From: Lutibacter sp.
Lineage (GTDB): Bacteria > Bacteroidota > Bacteroidia > Flavobacteriales > Flavobacteriaceae
Direction of reading: 5' to 3'
DNA length: 62,386 nt
NCBI GenBank assembly: GCA_027449025.1
Contig: DAIDMK010000012.1
Coordinates: 8,048 to 70,433, forward strand
A program made the position numbers and the translations under genes. The notes under the pieces are model-generated. The model made no database searches. It saw only the letters and a program-made list of their open reading frames with translations, and was not told the DNA's origin. Below are positions 1 through 6,314 of the stretch, piece after piece; position 1 is the stretch's first letter; every line of letters begins with the position of its first letter.

Positions 1-2
1 TT

Positions 3-488
3 GCACATTTTTCTAATCAACAAGATATAATTGCAATAAAAATTTCAAAGTATAAGCACAGAGCTAGTGATAAAGCTGGGCTTCATAAATTACTTGAATC
101 AACAAATTATACAATTTGGCAAGAATTAGATTTTACCCCTAAAGACAGCGGAAGGTATTTAAAAGCCGGAGCCAAAGCATCCTATTATATAGAATGTGAT
201 GATGCCCATCTTTTAGATGCCTTTTTATTTATTTATAAAATTTATGGTGATTCTTGTTTAATAGTTTGTGAATCCGCAAGTATTACAAAATACATGAAAC
301 CTGCTGTTTCAGTTTTTGTTGAATCAGCATCTTATGCTACTGAAGAAAATAAATTACAATGCTTAAATCGGAGTACCATCGTTTTGAAAGAAAGAAGTAT
401 TGAAATTTCAATGCCTCAGTTATTTCTCAGTGCACAAAATAACAGTTGGTTGGTTAAGTGCACTCAAAAGATATTTTGCGATGCTTAA
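3..488 (+). CDS. Partial MobB-like molybdenum-cofactor protein (C-terminal part)
   Basis: The window opens inside an open frame that runs without stops from position 3 to TAA at 486-488, about 161 residues; the N-terminus lies outside. I see the segment KDSGRYLKAGA, which resembles the KDSYRHREAGA-type motif of MobB (the GTP-binding partner of MobA in molybdopterin guanine dinucleotide synthesis), and later VCESASITKYMKP, which could match the end of the same fold. Any P-loop would lie in the missing part. The following Crp/Fnr gene starts within this frame (8-nt overlap) and moaA follows, so a role in molybdenum cofactor maturation is plausible. The family assignment rests on short motifs and context only. 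Confidence 0.4.
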   Translation, partial: AHFSNQQDIIAIKISKYKHRASDKAGLHKLLESTNYTIWQELDFTPKDSGRYLKAGAKASYYIECDDAHLLDAFLFIYKIYGDSCLIVCESASITKYMKPAVSVFVESASYATEENKLQCLNRSTIVLKERSIEISMPQLFLSAQNNSWLVKCTQKIFCDA

Positions 489-1251
489 TTTATCATATCC
501 AGATCTTAATAGCGTTAATTTTAAACATAGCCGAAGTTTAAATTACAATTTAAAATTATTGGCCCGTAATAAAGAAACTTCCCATTTAATCAGTATTCAA
601 AAATTAGAAAAAGGCTCTTTATTAGTAGAAGAAAGTAAACCTGTGAATGGTATTTATTTTATTTTAGAAGGTAAAGTGAAAATATTTAATACCGAACTTG
701 ATCAAAAAACGAAGATTTTTAGATTGGCATCTAAAGGCGATATTGTTGGTTTTTCAAGTTTTAATGCTACCAATTATTGGTCAAGTGCGGTTGCTTTGGG
801 GGATGTTACTGCCTACTTTATAAATATTAAAAACTTAAAATACATTTTAAAAAACAACAGTAGACTTAGCCTTTTATTTGTAAATGCGTTAGTTTTGAAA
901 CTTCAGTATTTTGAAATACGTCAAAGATATTTAAATTTATTTCCTGCAGCAGAACGTGTTATTGAAGCCCTGTTGCTAATTGGATCAAAGTTTGGAGAAA
1001 TTACTGAAAAAGGATTGGAAATCTCCGATTGCACTACACGAAGGGAAATAGCGTCATTTGCAAATGTCTCAACTGAAAATGCAATTCGTATTCTAAGTGC
1101 TTTAATTTCAAAAAATTACATTTCAGCAGAAAGCAAAAAAATAATTATAAAAAATAAGGAGGAATTAATAAATCAACTAAAAAAATATTGTTGTTCACAT
1201 AAGTTACCTCCCGCTTTGAATAGTTGCTATTTGGATTTATTCATTGATTGA
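481..1251 (+). CDS. Crp/Fnr-family transcriptional regulator
   Basis: About 256 residues from the ATG at 481, which overlaps the upstream stop by 8 nt; an in-frame ATG at 400 would overlap the upstream gene much more, so 481 is preferred. Residues 40-150 form a cyclic-nucleotide-binding-type beta barrel (GSLLVEESKPVNGIYFILEG). Residues about 185-235 form a winged helix with the recognition region TRREIASFANVSTENAIRIL, typical of Crp/Fnr proteins. No FNR-type N-terminal cysteine cluster is visible, so the ligand is unknown. Its place at the head of the moa/moe genes suggests it controls them or a molybdoenzyme such as nitrate reductase; that is inference. Confidence 0.85.
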   Translation: MLNLSYPDLNSVNFKHSRSLNYNLKLLARNKETSHLISIQKLEKGSLLVEESKPVNGIYFILEGKVKIFNTELDQKTKIFRLASKGDIVGFSSFNATNYWSSAVALGDVTAYFINIKNLKYILKNNSRLSLLFVNALVLKLQYFEIRQRYLNLFPAAERVIEALLLIGSKFGEITEKGLEISDCTTRREIASFANVSTENAIRILSALISKNYISAESKKIIIKNKEELINQLKKYCCSHKLPPALNSCYLDLFID

Positions 1252-1328
1252 TCTTTTCTGAAAATAGTATCTTTGAGGGAATCATTTGAAGTAGTTAGAG
1301 GCAGTTGAATAAATTGAGAATAAAGGAT

Positions 1329-2318
1329 ATGCAAGAACTTAAAGATAAATTTGGCAGAAAAATTACGTATTTAAGATTGGCAATTACAGATCGCTGTAAT
1401 TTTCGATGCCAATACTGTATGCCTGCCCAAGGTATCAATATTGTTGATAGAAAAGAGCTGCTTTCTTATAAAGAAATGTATCGCATTACACGTGTGCTTT
1501 CTGAGCTCGGTGTGAATAAAGTTCGTTTAACTGGTGGAGAGCCTTTTGTGAGGAAAGATTTTATGAATTTTTTAGAATCGCTTTCCTTTAACGAAAAATT
1601 AGAGGAAATTAATATTACAACTAATGGTGCACTTATTTCAAGTCATATTGAAAAGTTAGAAACATTAAATATTAATGCAATTAATCTAAGTATTGATAGT
1701 TTACAGAAAGAAAAATTTGATAAAATTACACGTCGTACAGTTTTTAAAGATGTGTATAATTCGTTTGAGAAACTGGAAAAAAGTAAACTAAAATTAAAGT
1801 TAAATGTAGTTGTTCAGTCTGGTTTTAACACCGATGAAATTATCGACTTTGTGGAGCTTTCAAAAGATAAAAATATTGCCGTTCGTTTTATAGAAGAAAT
1901 GCCGTTTAATGGAAAAGGGCAACGAGATATGAATGAAGTATGGAATTTTAATAAAATTAATGCTCATATAAAAAACCATTACCCACATATCGAAACTGTT
2001 TTATCTAAAAAGTCTTCAACTTCATTAAATTACAGAATCCCCAATTACAAAGGAACTTTTGGAATAATACCGGCTTTTACGCGAACTATTTGTAACGATT
2101 GTAATAGAATAAGAATTACAGCAACAGGCTTATTTAAAAACTGTTTGTTTGATGGTGGGGTTTTTAATGTGAGAGATTTTTTAAGGAACGGCGCAAGCGA
2201 TGATGAATTAAAAGAATTGTTTATAGACACAGTTCATCATAAGCCCGAAAATGGATTTATTGCTGAAGCATTACGTGGTGTTGATGTTTCAGAAAGTATG
2301 TCCACCATTGGAGGGTAA
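1329..2318 (+). CDS. moaA: GTP 3',8-cyclase MoaA
   Basis: Radical SAM enzyme that makes (8S)-3',8-cyclo-7,8-dihydro-GTP, the first step of molybdenum cofactor synthesis. The N-terminal cluster motif CNFRCQYC gives the CxxxCxxC ligands of the SAM 4Fe-4S site. A second cluster motif, CNDCNRIRIT followed by a later Cys in LFKNCLFDGG, is the GTP-side cluster. The protein ends in GG, as MoaA proteins do. I chose the ATG at 1329 (preceded by AAAGG) rather than the TTG at 1305 because MoaA proteins usually begin shortly before the DKFGRKITYLRL segment. Length is about 329 aa, normal for the family. It is the first biosynthetic gene of the + strand cluster. Confidence 0.95.
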   Translation: MQELKDKFGRKITYLRLAITDRCNFRCQYCMPAQGINIVDRKELLSYKEMYRITRVLSELGVNKVRLTGGEPFVRKDFMNFLESLSFNEKLEEINITTNGALISSHIEKLETLNINAINLSIDSLQKEKFDKITRRTVFKDVYNSFEKLEKSKLKLKLNVVVQSGFNTDEIIDFVELSKDKNIAVRFIEEMPFNGKGQRDMNEVWNFNKINAHIKNHYPHIETVLSKKSSTSLNYRIPNYKGTFGIIPAFTRTICNDCNRIRITATGLFKNCLFDGGVFNVRDFLRNGASDDELKELFIDTVHHKPENGFIAEALRGVDVSESMSTIGG

Positions 2319-2352
2319 ATCAATTAAAAATGTATAATTAAAAATTAACGAT

Positions 2353-2377
2353 GTCATTCCCGTGAAAGCAGGAATCT
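2353..2377 (+). repeat. REP-like dyad between moaA and moeA
   Basis: The gap between moaA and moeA contains ATTCC and GGAAT arms around GTGAAAGC, resembling the CATTCCCGCGAAAGCGGGAAT dyad common between flavobacterial genes. It is imperfect and probably a decayed copy. Confidence 0.5.
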
Positions 2378-2390
2378 CTTTTAAAATAAA

Positions 2391-3608
2391 ATGGATTTAA
2401 CAACCGTAAATAAAGCGTTAGAAATTATAATAAATAGTTCTGAAGATTTTGGAATTGAAGAAGTGAATTTTTTGAATTCAGTTGGAAGAATTTTAAAAGA
2501 AGATATTGTTGCTGATAGAGATTTCCCTCCTTTTGATAGAGTTAGTATGGATGGAATTGCAATTTGTTCTGAATCGTTTGAAAAAGGTCAGCGTAAATTT
2601 AAAATTGAGGGAATTCAGGCAGCTGGAAGTCCACAATTAACATTGTTAAATTCTGAAAATTGCATTGAAGCAATGACCGGTGCAATGCTTCCAAAAAATA
2701 CCGATATAATAATACAATACGAATTACTCACAATCGAAAACGGTTTTGCAACAGTTCATTTAGAGGAAATAAAAGAATTTCAAAATGTTCATTTAAAAGG
2801 ATTAGATAGAAAAAAAGAAGATATTATTATTAACAAAGACACCATAATTACAGCTGCGGAAATTGGTGTTTTTGCCACAGTGGGAAAATTAAAAGTTAAA
2901 GTGGCAAAACAACCTAAGGTTTTAATAGTTTCAACTGGTAATGAATTGGTTGGAGTAAATGAAAACCCAGAAGATTATCAAATAAGAAGAAGTAATGTTT
3001 ATACGGTCGTCTCATTATTAGAAAAATTACAAATTAAGGCAGAAACGGAACATATTTTAGACAATAAAGAAGTTTTAAAAATCAAGATTAATTCTTTTTT
3101 GAACGATTATGATGTATTGCTTTTTAGCGGTGCAGTTAGTAAAGGTAAATTCGATTTTATTCCTGAAGTTTTGGAAGATCTAGGAGTAGAAAAATTGTTT
3201 CATCAAGTAAAACAGCGACCAGGAAAACCTTTTTGGTTCGGTAAAAAAGTTTACACTGAGCGCAGTCGAAGTGAGAAAATAATTTTTGCTTTTCCAGGAA
3301 ATCCAGTTGCAACATTTGTTAATTGTCTCAACTATTTTTATCCGTGGTATTATAAATCTATGAATTTAGATTTTACCAATAGACCACAAGCAATTTTAGG
3401 TGAAGATTATTTTTTTAAACCTGATTTAACATATTTTTTACAAGTTAAATTAAGTTATAACGAAGGAAAACTAATTGCAAATCCAATAGCAGGAAAAGGT
3501 TCTGCAGATTTGGCCAATTTGGTTGATTCAGATGCTTTTTTAGTTTTACCAGACGATAGAAATGAATTTAAAAAAGGAGAAGTTTTTCCTATAATAACCT
3601 ATAGATAA
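2391..3608 (+). CDS. moeA: Molybdopterin molybdenumtransferase MoeA
   Basis: MoeA inserts molybdate into adenylylated molybdopterin. The protein has 405 residues, normal for MoeA. N-terminal region: ADRDFPPFDRVSMDGIAI (family motif with the catalytic Asp). Central region: STGNEL followed by YQIRRSNVYTV. C-terminal region: VKQRPGKPFWFG and FAFPGNPVATFVNC, the conserved MoeA motifs. Between the last two lies KKVYTERSRSEK, which is not part of the family consensus; it is the translation of a REP-like repeat at 3254-3273 inserted in frame (see findings). The ATG at 2391 is the natural start. It sits between moaA and moaC in the same direction. Confidence 0.93.
   Translation: MDLTTVNKALEIIINSSEDFGIEEVNFLNSVGRILKEDIVADRDFPPFDRVSMDGIAICSESFEKGQRKFKIEGIQAAGSPQLTLLNSENCIEAMTGAMLPKNTDIIIQYELLTIENGFATVHLEEIKEFQNVHLKGLDRKKEDIIINKDTIITAAEIGVFATVGKLKVKVAKQPKVLIVSTGNELVGVNENPEDYQIRRSNVYTVVSLLEKLQIKAETEHILDNKEVLKIKINSFLNDYDVLLFSGAVSKGKFDFIPEVLEDLGVEKLFHQVKQRPGKPFWFGKKVYTERSRSEKIIFAFPGNPVATFVNCLNYFYPWYYKSMNLDFTNRPQAILGEDYFFKPDLTYFLQVKLSYNEGKLIANPIAGKGSADLANLVDSDAFLVLPDDRNEFKKGEVFPIITYR
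3254..3273 (+). repeat. REP-like repeat inside moeA
   Basis: The sequence CACTGAGCGCAGTCGAAGTG has CACT/AGTG ends around a conserved core and is the flavobacterial dispersed repeat that translates as YTERSRSE. It lies in frame within moeA, between the RPGKPFWFG and PGNPVATF motifs. A related copy (CCTGAGCGGAGCCGAAGGG) lies at 21842-21860. Confidence 0.7.
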
Positions 3609-3617
3609 AAACCGTTC

Positions 3618-3638
3618 ATTCTGAACTTGTTTCAGAAT
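3618..3638 (+). repeat. Short inverted repeat upstream of moaC
   Basis: A perfect 8-bp inverted repeat, ATTCTGAA / TTCAGAAT, with the 5-nt loop CTTGT. The same CTGAACTTGTTTCAG core recurs at 21751-21769, so it belongs to a dispersed short repeat family. It lies directly after the moeA stop and could act as a weak terminator or be neutral. Confidence 0.6.
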
Positions 3639-3647
3639 CTGCAAACT

Positions 3648-4127
3648 ATGAAAAAAGAATTTTCACATATAGGATCCAAAAATACACCTAAAATGGTGAA
3701 TGTAGAAGATAAACAAGTTTCACGCAGAAAAGCAATTGCAAAGGCAACCATGTTTTTAGGAGAAGAAATTATTTCACTGTTTAAAAACAATGAAATGTGC
3801 ACAAAAAAAGGGCCTGTTTTTCAAACTGCAATTATTGCCGGCATACAAGCCGTTAAAAAAACATCAGAATTAATTCCAATGTGCCATCCACTTTTAATTA
3901 ATGGAATTGATATTGATATAGAAATGACCGACAATGAACATATGGAAATTTATTGTTCTGTTGCAATGGAAGGAAAAACCGGCGTTGAAATGGAAGCTTT
4001 GACTGGAGCTTCAGTAGCTGCTTTAACAGTATATGATATGTGTAAATCCGTTTCGCAGAAAATGATAATTAAAGAGGTAAAGTTGGTTAAAAAAACTGGA
4101 GGTAAAAGTGATATTAAAAATGGATAA
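3648..4127 (+). CDS. moaC: Cyclic pyranopterin monophosphate synthase MoaC
   Basis: Second enzyme of molybdenum cofactor synthesis; converts cyclodehydro-GTP to cyclic pyranopterin monophosphate. About 159 residues. Visible family motifs are MVNVEDKQVSRRKAIAKA, LIPMCHPL and GKTGVEMEALTGAS, including the active-site His and Lys regions. I take the ATG at 3648; the frame can be extended to a TTG at 3627, but that lies inside the inverted repeat. It lies about 40 nt after moeA and 16 nt before the E1-like gene, consistent with one transcript. Confidence 0.94.
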   Translation: MKKEFSHIGSKNTPKMVNVEDKQVSRRKAIAKATMFLGEEIISLFKNNEMCTKKGPVFQTAIIAGIQAVKKTSELIPMCHPLLINGIDIDIEMTDNEHMEIYCSVAMEGKTGVEMEALTGASVAALTVYDMCKSVSQKMIIKEVKLVKKTGGKSDIKNG

Positions 4128-4143
4128 ATGACCAGTAAAATTA

Positions 4144-5223
4144 ATGGATATTACAAAAAATAATTATTTCAAACGACAAACAACTTTATCAGAAATAGGT
4201 GAAGCGGGACAGCAATTGCTTCAAAATGCTAGAGTTTTAGTAATTGGTTGTGGAGGTTTAGGTAGTCCAGTGGCAATTTATTTGGCAACGAGTGGTATTG
4301 GTAACATTCATTTAGTTGATTTCGATATCGTTTCTGTTTCAAACTTGCATCGTCAAGTTTTTTATAAATTGGAAGATGTTGGCAAATTTAAAGCGGAAGT
4401 ATTGGCAACTGAAATTGAAAAAAGAACGCCATTTACAAAAGTTTCTTTTTCTAAGGAAGCTGTTTCAAAAACCACTATTTTAGATTTGGTTTCAGCGTAT
4501 GATGTTATTGTAGATGGAACCGATAATCTTCAAATTAAATATTTAATTAATGATGCTTGTGTAATTGCTAAAAAACCTTTGGTTTATGGCTCGCTGTATA
4601 AGTTTGACGGTTATGTTGCAACGTTTAATATTTTGCAAGAAAATGATAAATATTCGTGTAATTTACGAGATGCTTTTCCCACTATTGCAGCCGATATTCC
4701 AAACTGTGAAGAAGCAGGAACGTTAAATCCTATTGTTGGTTTAATTGCACTTCTGCAAGCGAATGAAGTAATAAAATTAATTACCAAAACTGGTAAATTG
4801 TTAGTTAATCAATTGCTAATTTATAATGTTTTAGAAAATGCTCAGTTTAAAATGAAACTAAAAAAGAATGAGGATTTAAATATTTCTGAAATCTTTGAGC
4901 AATCAAACTATATGCAATTAATTTGTGCTTTACAGGATGAAAAATTATGTATTTCCGCTTCAAAATTAAAAGCAGTATTAAATGACAATCAGATAGAAAT
5001 TATGAGTGTTATAAATAATTTAGATACGGTTATTCCTTTTAAAGTTCATCAAAAAATACCACATAAAACTTTTGAGCTAACGAACTTTAATCCCAACTTC
5101 AAAAAAAAATATATTATTGTATGCAATAAAGGAATATCTAGTTACGATATAACATTAAAAATAAAAGAAAAATATCCAGATTTATCAGTATTTAGTTTAA
5201 CTGGTGGCATTGAAAATTACTAG
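4144..5223 (+). CDS. moeB: MoeB/ThiF/HesA-type E1-like adenylyltransferase with rhodanese-like tail
   Basis: The family adenylates the C-terminal glycine of MoaD (or ThiS). Residues 30-60 carry the nucleotide-binding GCGGLGSP motif, then NLHRQVFY and the metal/ATP site VDGTDN. A Cys in IPNCEEAGTL matches the catalytic cysteine position. The two CxxC zinc pairs of Escherichia coli MoeB are not visible (YSCNLRD and NAQFKM at those places), so the structural zinc appears lost. Residues about 270-359 resemble a rhodanese domain (VCNKGISS, then FSLTGGIENY), as in fused MoeB-MoeZ proteins. The moaC/moaD/moaE context supports a MoaD role over thiamine synthesis. Confidence 0.82.
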   Translation: MDITKNNYFKRQTTLSEIGEAGQQLLQNARVLVIGCGGLGSPVAIYLATSGIGNIHLVDFDIVSVSNLHRQVFYKLEDVGKFKAEVLATEIEKRTPFTKVSFSKEAVSKTTILDLVSAYDVIVDGTDNLQIKYLINDACVIAKKPLVYGSLYKFDGYVATFNILQENDKYSCNLRDAFPTIAADIPNCEEAGTLNPIVGLIALLQANEVIKLITKTGKLLVNQLLIYNVLENAQFKMKLKKNEDLNISEIFEQSNYMQLICALQDEKLCISASKLKAVLNDNQIEIMSVINNLDTVIPFKVHQKIPHKTFELTNFNPNFKKKYIIVCNKGISSYDITLKIKEKYPDLSVFSLTGGIENY

Positions 5224-5229
5224 TGAGTA

Positions 5230-5649
5230 TTAAGGATGTGAATTTACCCAAACTTCCCCATCGTCAAAGTATTCCTTTTTCCAAATAGGAACCGTTTCCT
5301 TTAGTGTATCTATAGCAAACTGACACGCTTCAAATGCAGCATTTCTATGAGCTGAAGAAACTGCAATAATTACAGGAACATTACCAATTGCCAATTTACC
5401 CAACGCGTGATGAATTGCAATTTTATGAATATCGAATTTTTCCAAAGCTTTAGTTGCAATTTTTTGCATTTCTTTTAGGGCCATTGGTTCATAACCACTA
5501 AAATCTAACAAAGTAACATTTTTATTTTTGGTGGCATTTCTAACAGTTCCAACAAAAACTGCAATTCCACCACAAGAAGCATCTTGAACAAAGCTGTAAC
5601 AATCTTGTAAACTTAATTTTTCGGAAGTTAGATGTATAGATGTTTTCAT
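5230..5649 (-). CDS. moaE: Molybdopterin synthase catalytic subunit MoaE
   Basis: MoaE transfers sulfur from thiocarboxylated MoaD to cyclic pyranopterin monophosphate. The 139-residue protein shows GGIAVFVGTVRN, YEPMALKEM, AIHHALGKLAIG, SSAHRNAAFEAC and the catalytic region VPIWKKEYFDDGE. It is downstream of moaD on the minus strand with a 9-nt gap, and its end is 6 nt from the end of the convergent moeB-like gene. Confidence 0.95.
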   Translation of the reverse strand: MKTSIHLTSEKLSLQDCYSFVQDASCGGIAVFVGTVRNATKNKNVTLLDFSGYEPMALKEMQKIATKALEKFDIHKIAIHHALGKLAIGNVPVIIAVSSAHRNAAFEACQFAIDTLKETVPIWKKEYFDDGEVWVNSHP

Positions 5650-5658
5650 ATAAAAAAT

Positions 5659-5901
5659 TTAACCACCGCTAACTGGCGGAATAATTGCAACAATATCATT
5701 TTCATCTAAAATTAAATCATCTTCAGCATATTCTTCGTTCACGGCAACGGCAAATTCACTAATATTTTTTAACTTAGGATAACGTGCACTAAGAGCAATC
5801 TTTAATTCTTTAACAGTTATATTTTCTTCACAATTAAACATGTTTGAATTACTCCCTGTAAAATCAGCTGTGATACCAAAAAACAAGATTTTAATTTTCA
5901 T
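5659..5901 (-). CDS. moaD: Molybdopterin synthase sulfur carrier subunit MoaD
   Basis: An 80-residue ubiquitin-fold protein ending in PPVSGG. The terminal Gly-Gly is the site that is adenylated by the E1-like enzyme and converted to a thiocarboxylate. Central residues (AVNEEYAEDDLILDENDIVAI) match the family. It is the first gene of a two-gene minus-strand operon with moaE, facing the plus-strand moaA-moeA-moaC-moeB genes, so the pathway is split over two convergent transcripts. Confidence 0.93.
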   Translation of the reverse strand: MKIKILFFGITADFTGSNSNMFNCEENITVKELKIALSARYPKLKNISEFAVAVNEEYAEDDLILDENDIVAIIPPVSGG

Positions 5902-6102
5902 TTTTTTTCTCTCATATTTTAGTTACAAATTTAACAATTATAATGCAGTTAAAAAACAGCATCTCATATTATATTTCACTAACATATATCATATGTTTAG
6001 CTATTGATTTTCTATAATTTTGTCAGTTAAAATAGGGCGATTAATTAGTATTTAAGTCAACATAAATTTTTAAACTAAAAACCAAATCTAAAATCTATTT
6101 TT

Positions 6103-6180
6103 ATGCTGGTATTTCAAAATATCTTTGACTCAATTTTCAATTTGATTAGCTTTAATCAAGCTTCTGTTGATAAGAGATAA
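6103..6180 (+). CDS. Possible 25-aa leader peptide (low confidence)
   Basis: In the 413-nt gap between moaD and the restriction gene there is a short frame, ATG 6103 to TAA 6178-6180, encoding 25 residues beginning MLVFQNIFDSIFNLIS. It ends 5 nt before a strong hairpin. A TAATTTTG box at 6015-6022 resembles the Bacteroidetes -7 element. Without homologues this is only a candidate; it could equally be a small RNA or nothing. Confidence 0.2.
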   Translation: MLVFQNIFDSIFNLISFNQASVDKR

Positions 6181-6185
6181 TAAAA

Positions 6186-6218
6186 ACCCACCTCGAAAAT
6201 TGCGTAAACGAGGTGGGT
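6186..6218 (-). terminator. Strong hairpin, likely terminator of the restriction-modification gene
   Basis: The arms ACCCACCTCG (6186-6195) and CGAGGTGGGT (6209-6218) are perfectly complementary over 10 bp with a 13-nt loop. Read on the minus strand the hairpin is followed by TTTTTA, as expected of a rho-independent terminator for the minus-strand gene ending at 6315. A second perfect inverted repeat, GAGTTGC / GCAACTC (6242-6261), lies between the gene and this hairpin. Confidence 0.65.
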
Positions 6219-6314
6219 AAAAAAATTGCTATGAAAAAGATGAGTTGCCTAGCAGCAACTCTGAATTCAAATATAATGTATTTATTTGACACTATCCTAA
6301 AAAGTTCGAATTAG

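Noticed and set aside
400-480. ATG at 400 as start of the Crp/Fnr gene
   Set aside because: It would overlap the upstream gene by 89 nt; the ATG at 481 overlaps by only 8 nt and gives a normal Crp/Fnr protein.
3627-3647. Extension of MoaC to the TTG at 3627
   Set aside because: The extension would be the translation of the inverted repeat; MoaC proteins start close to the ATG at 3648.
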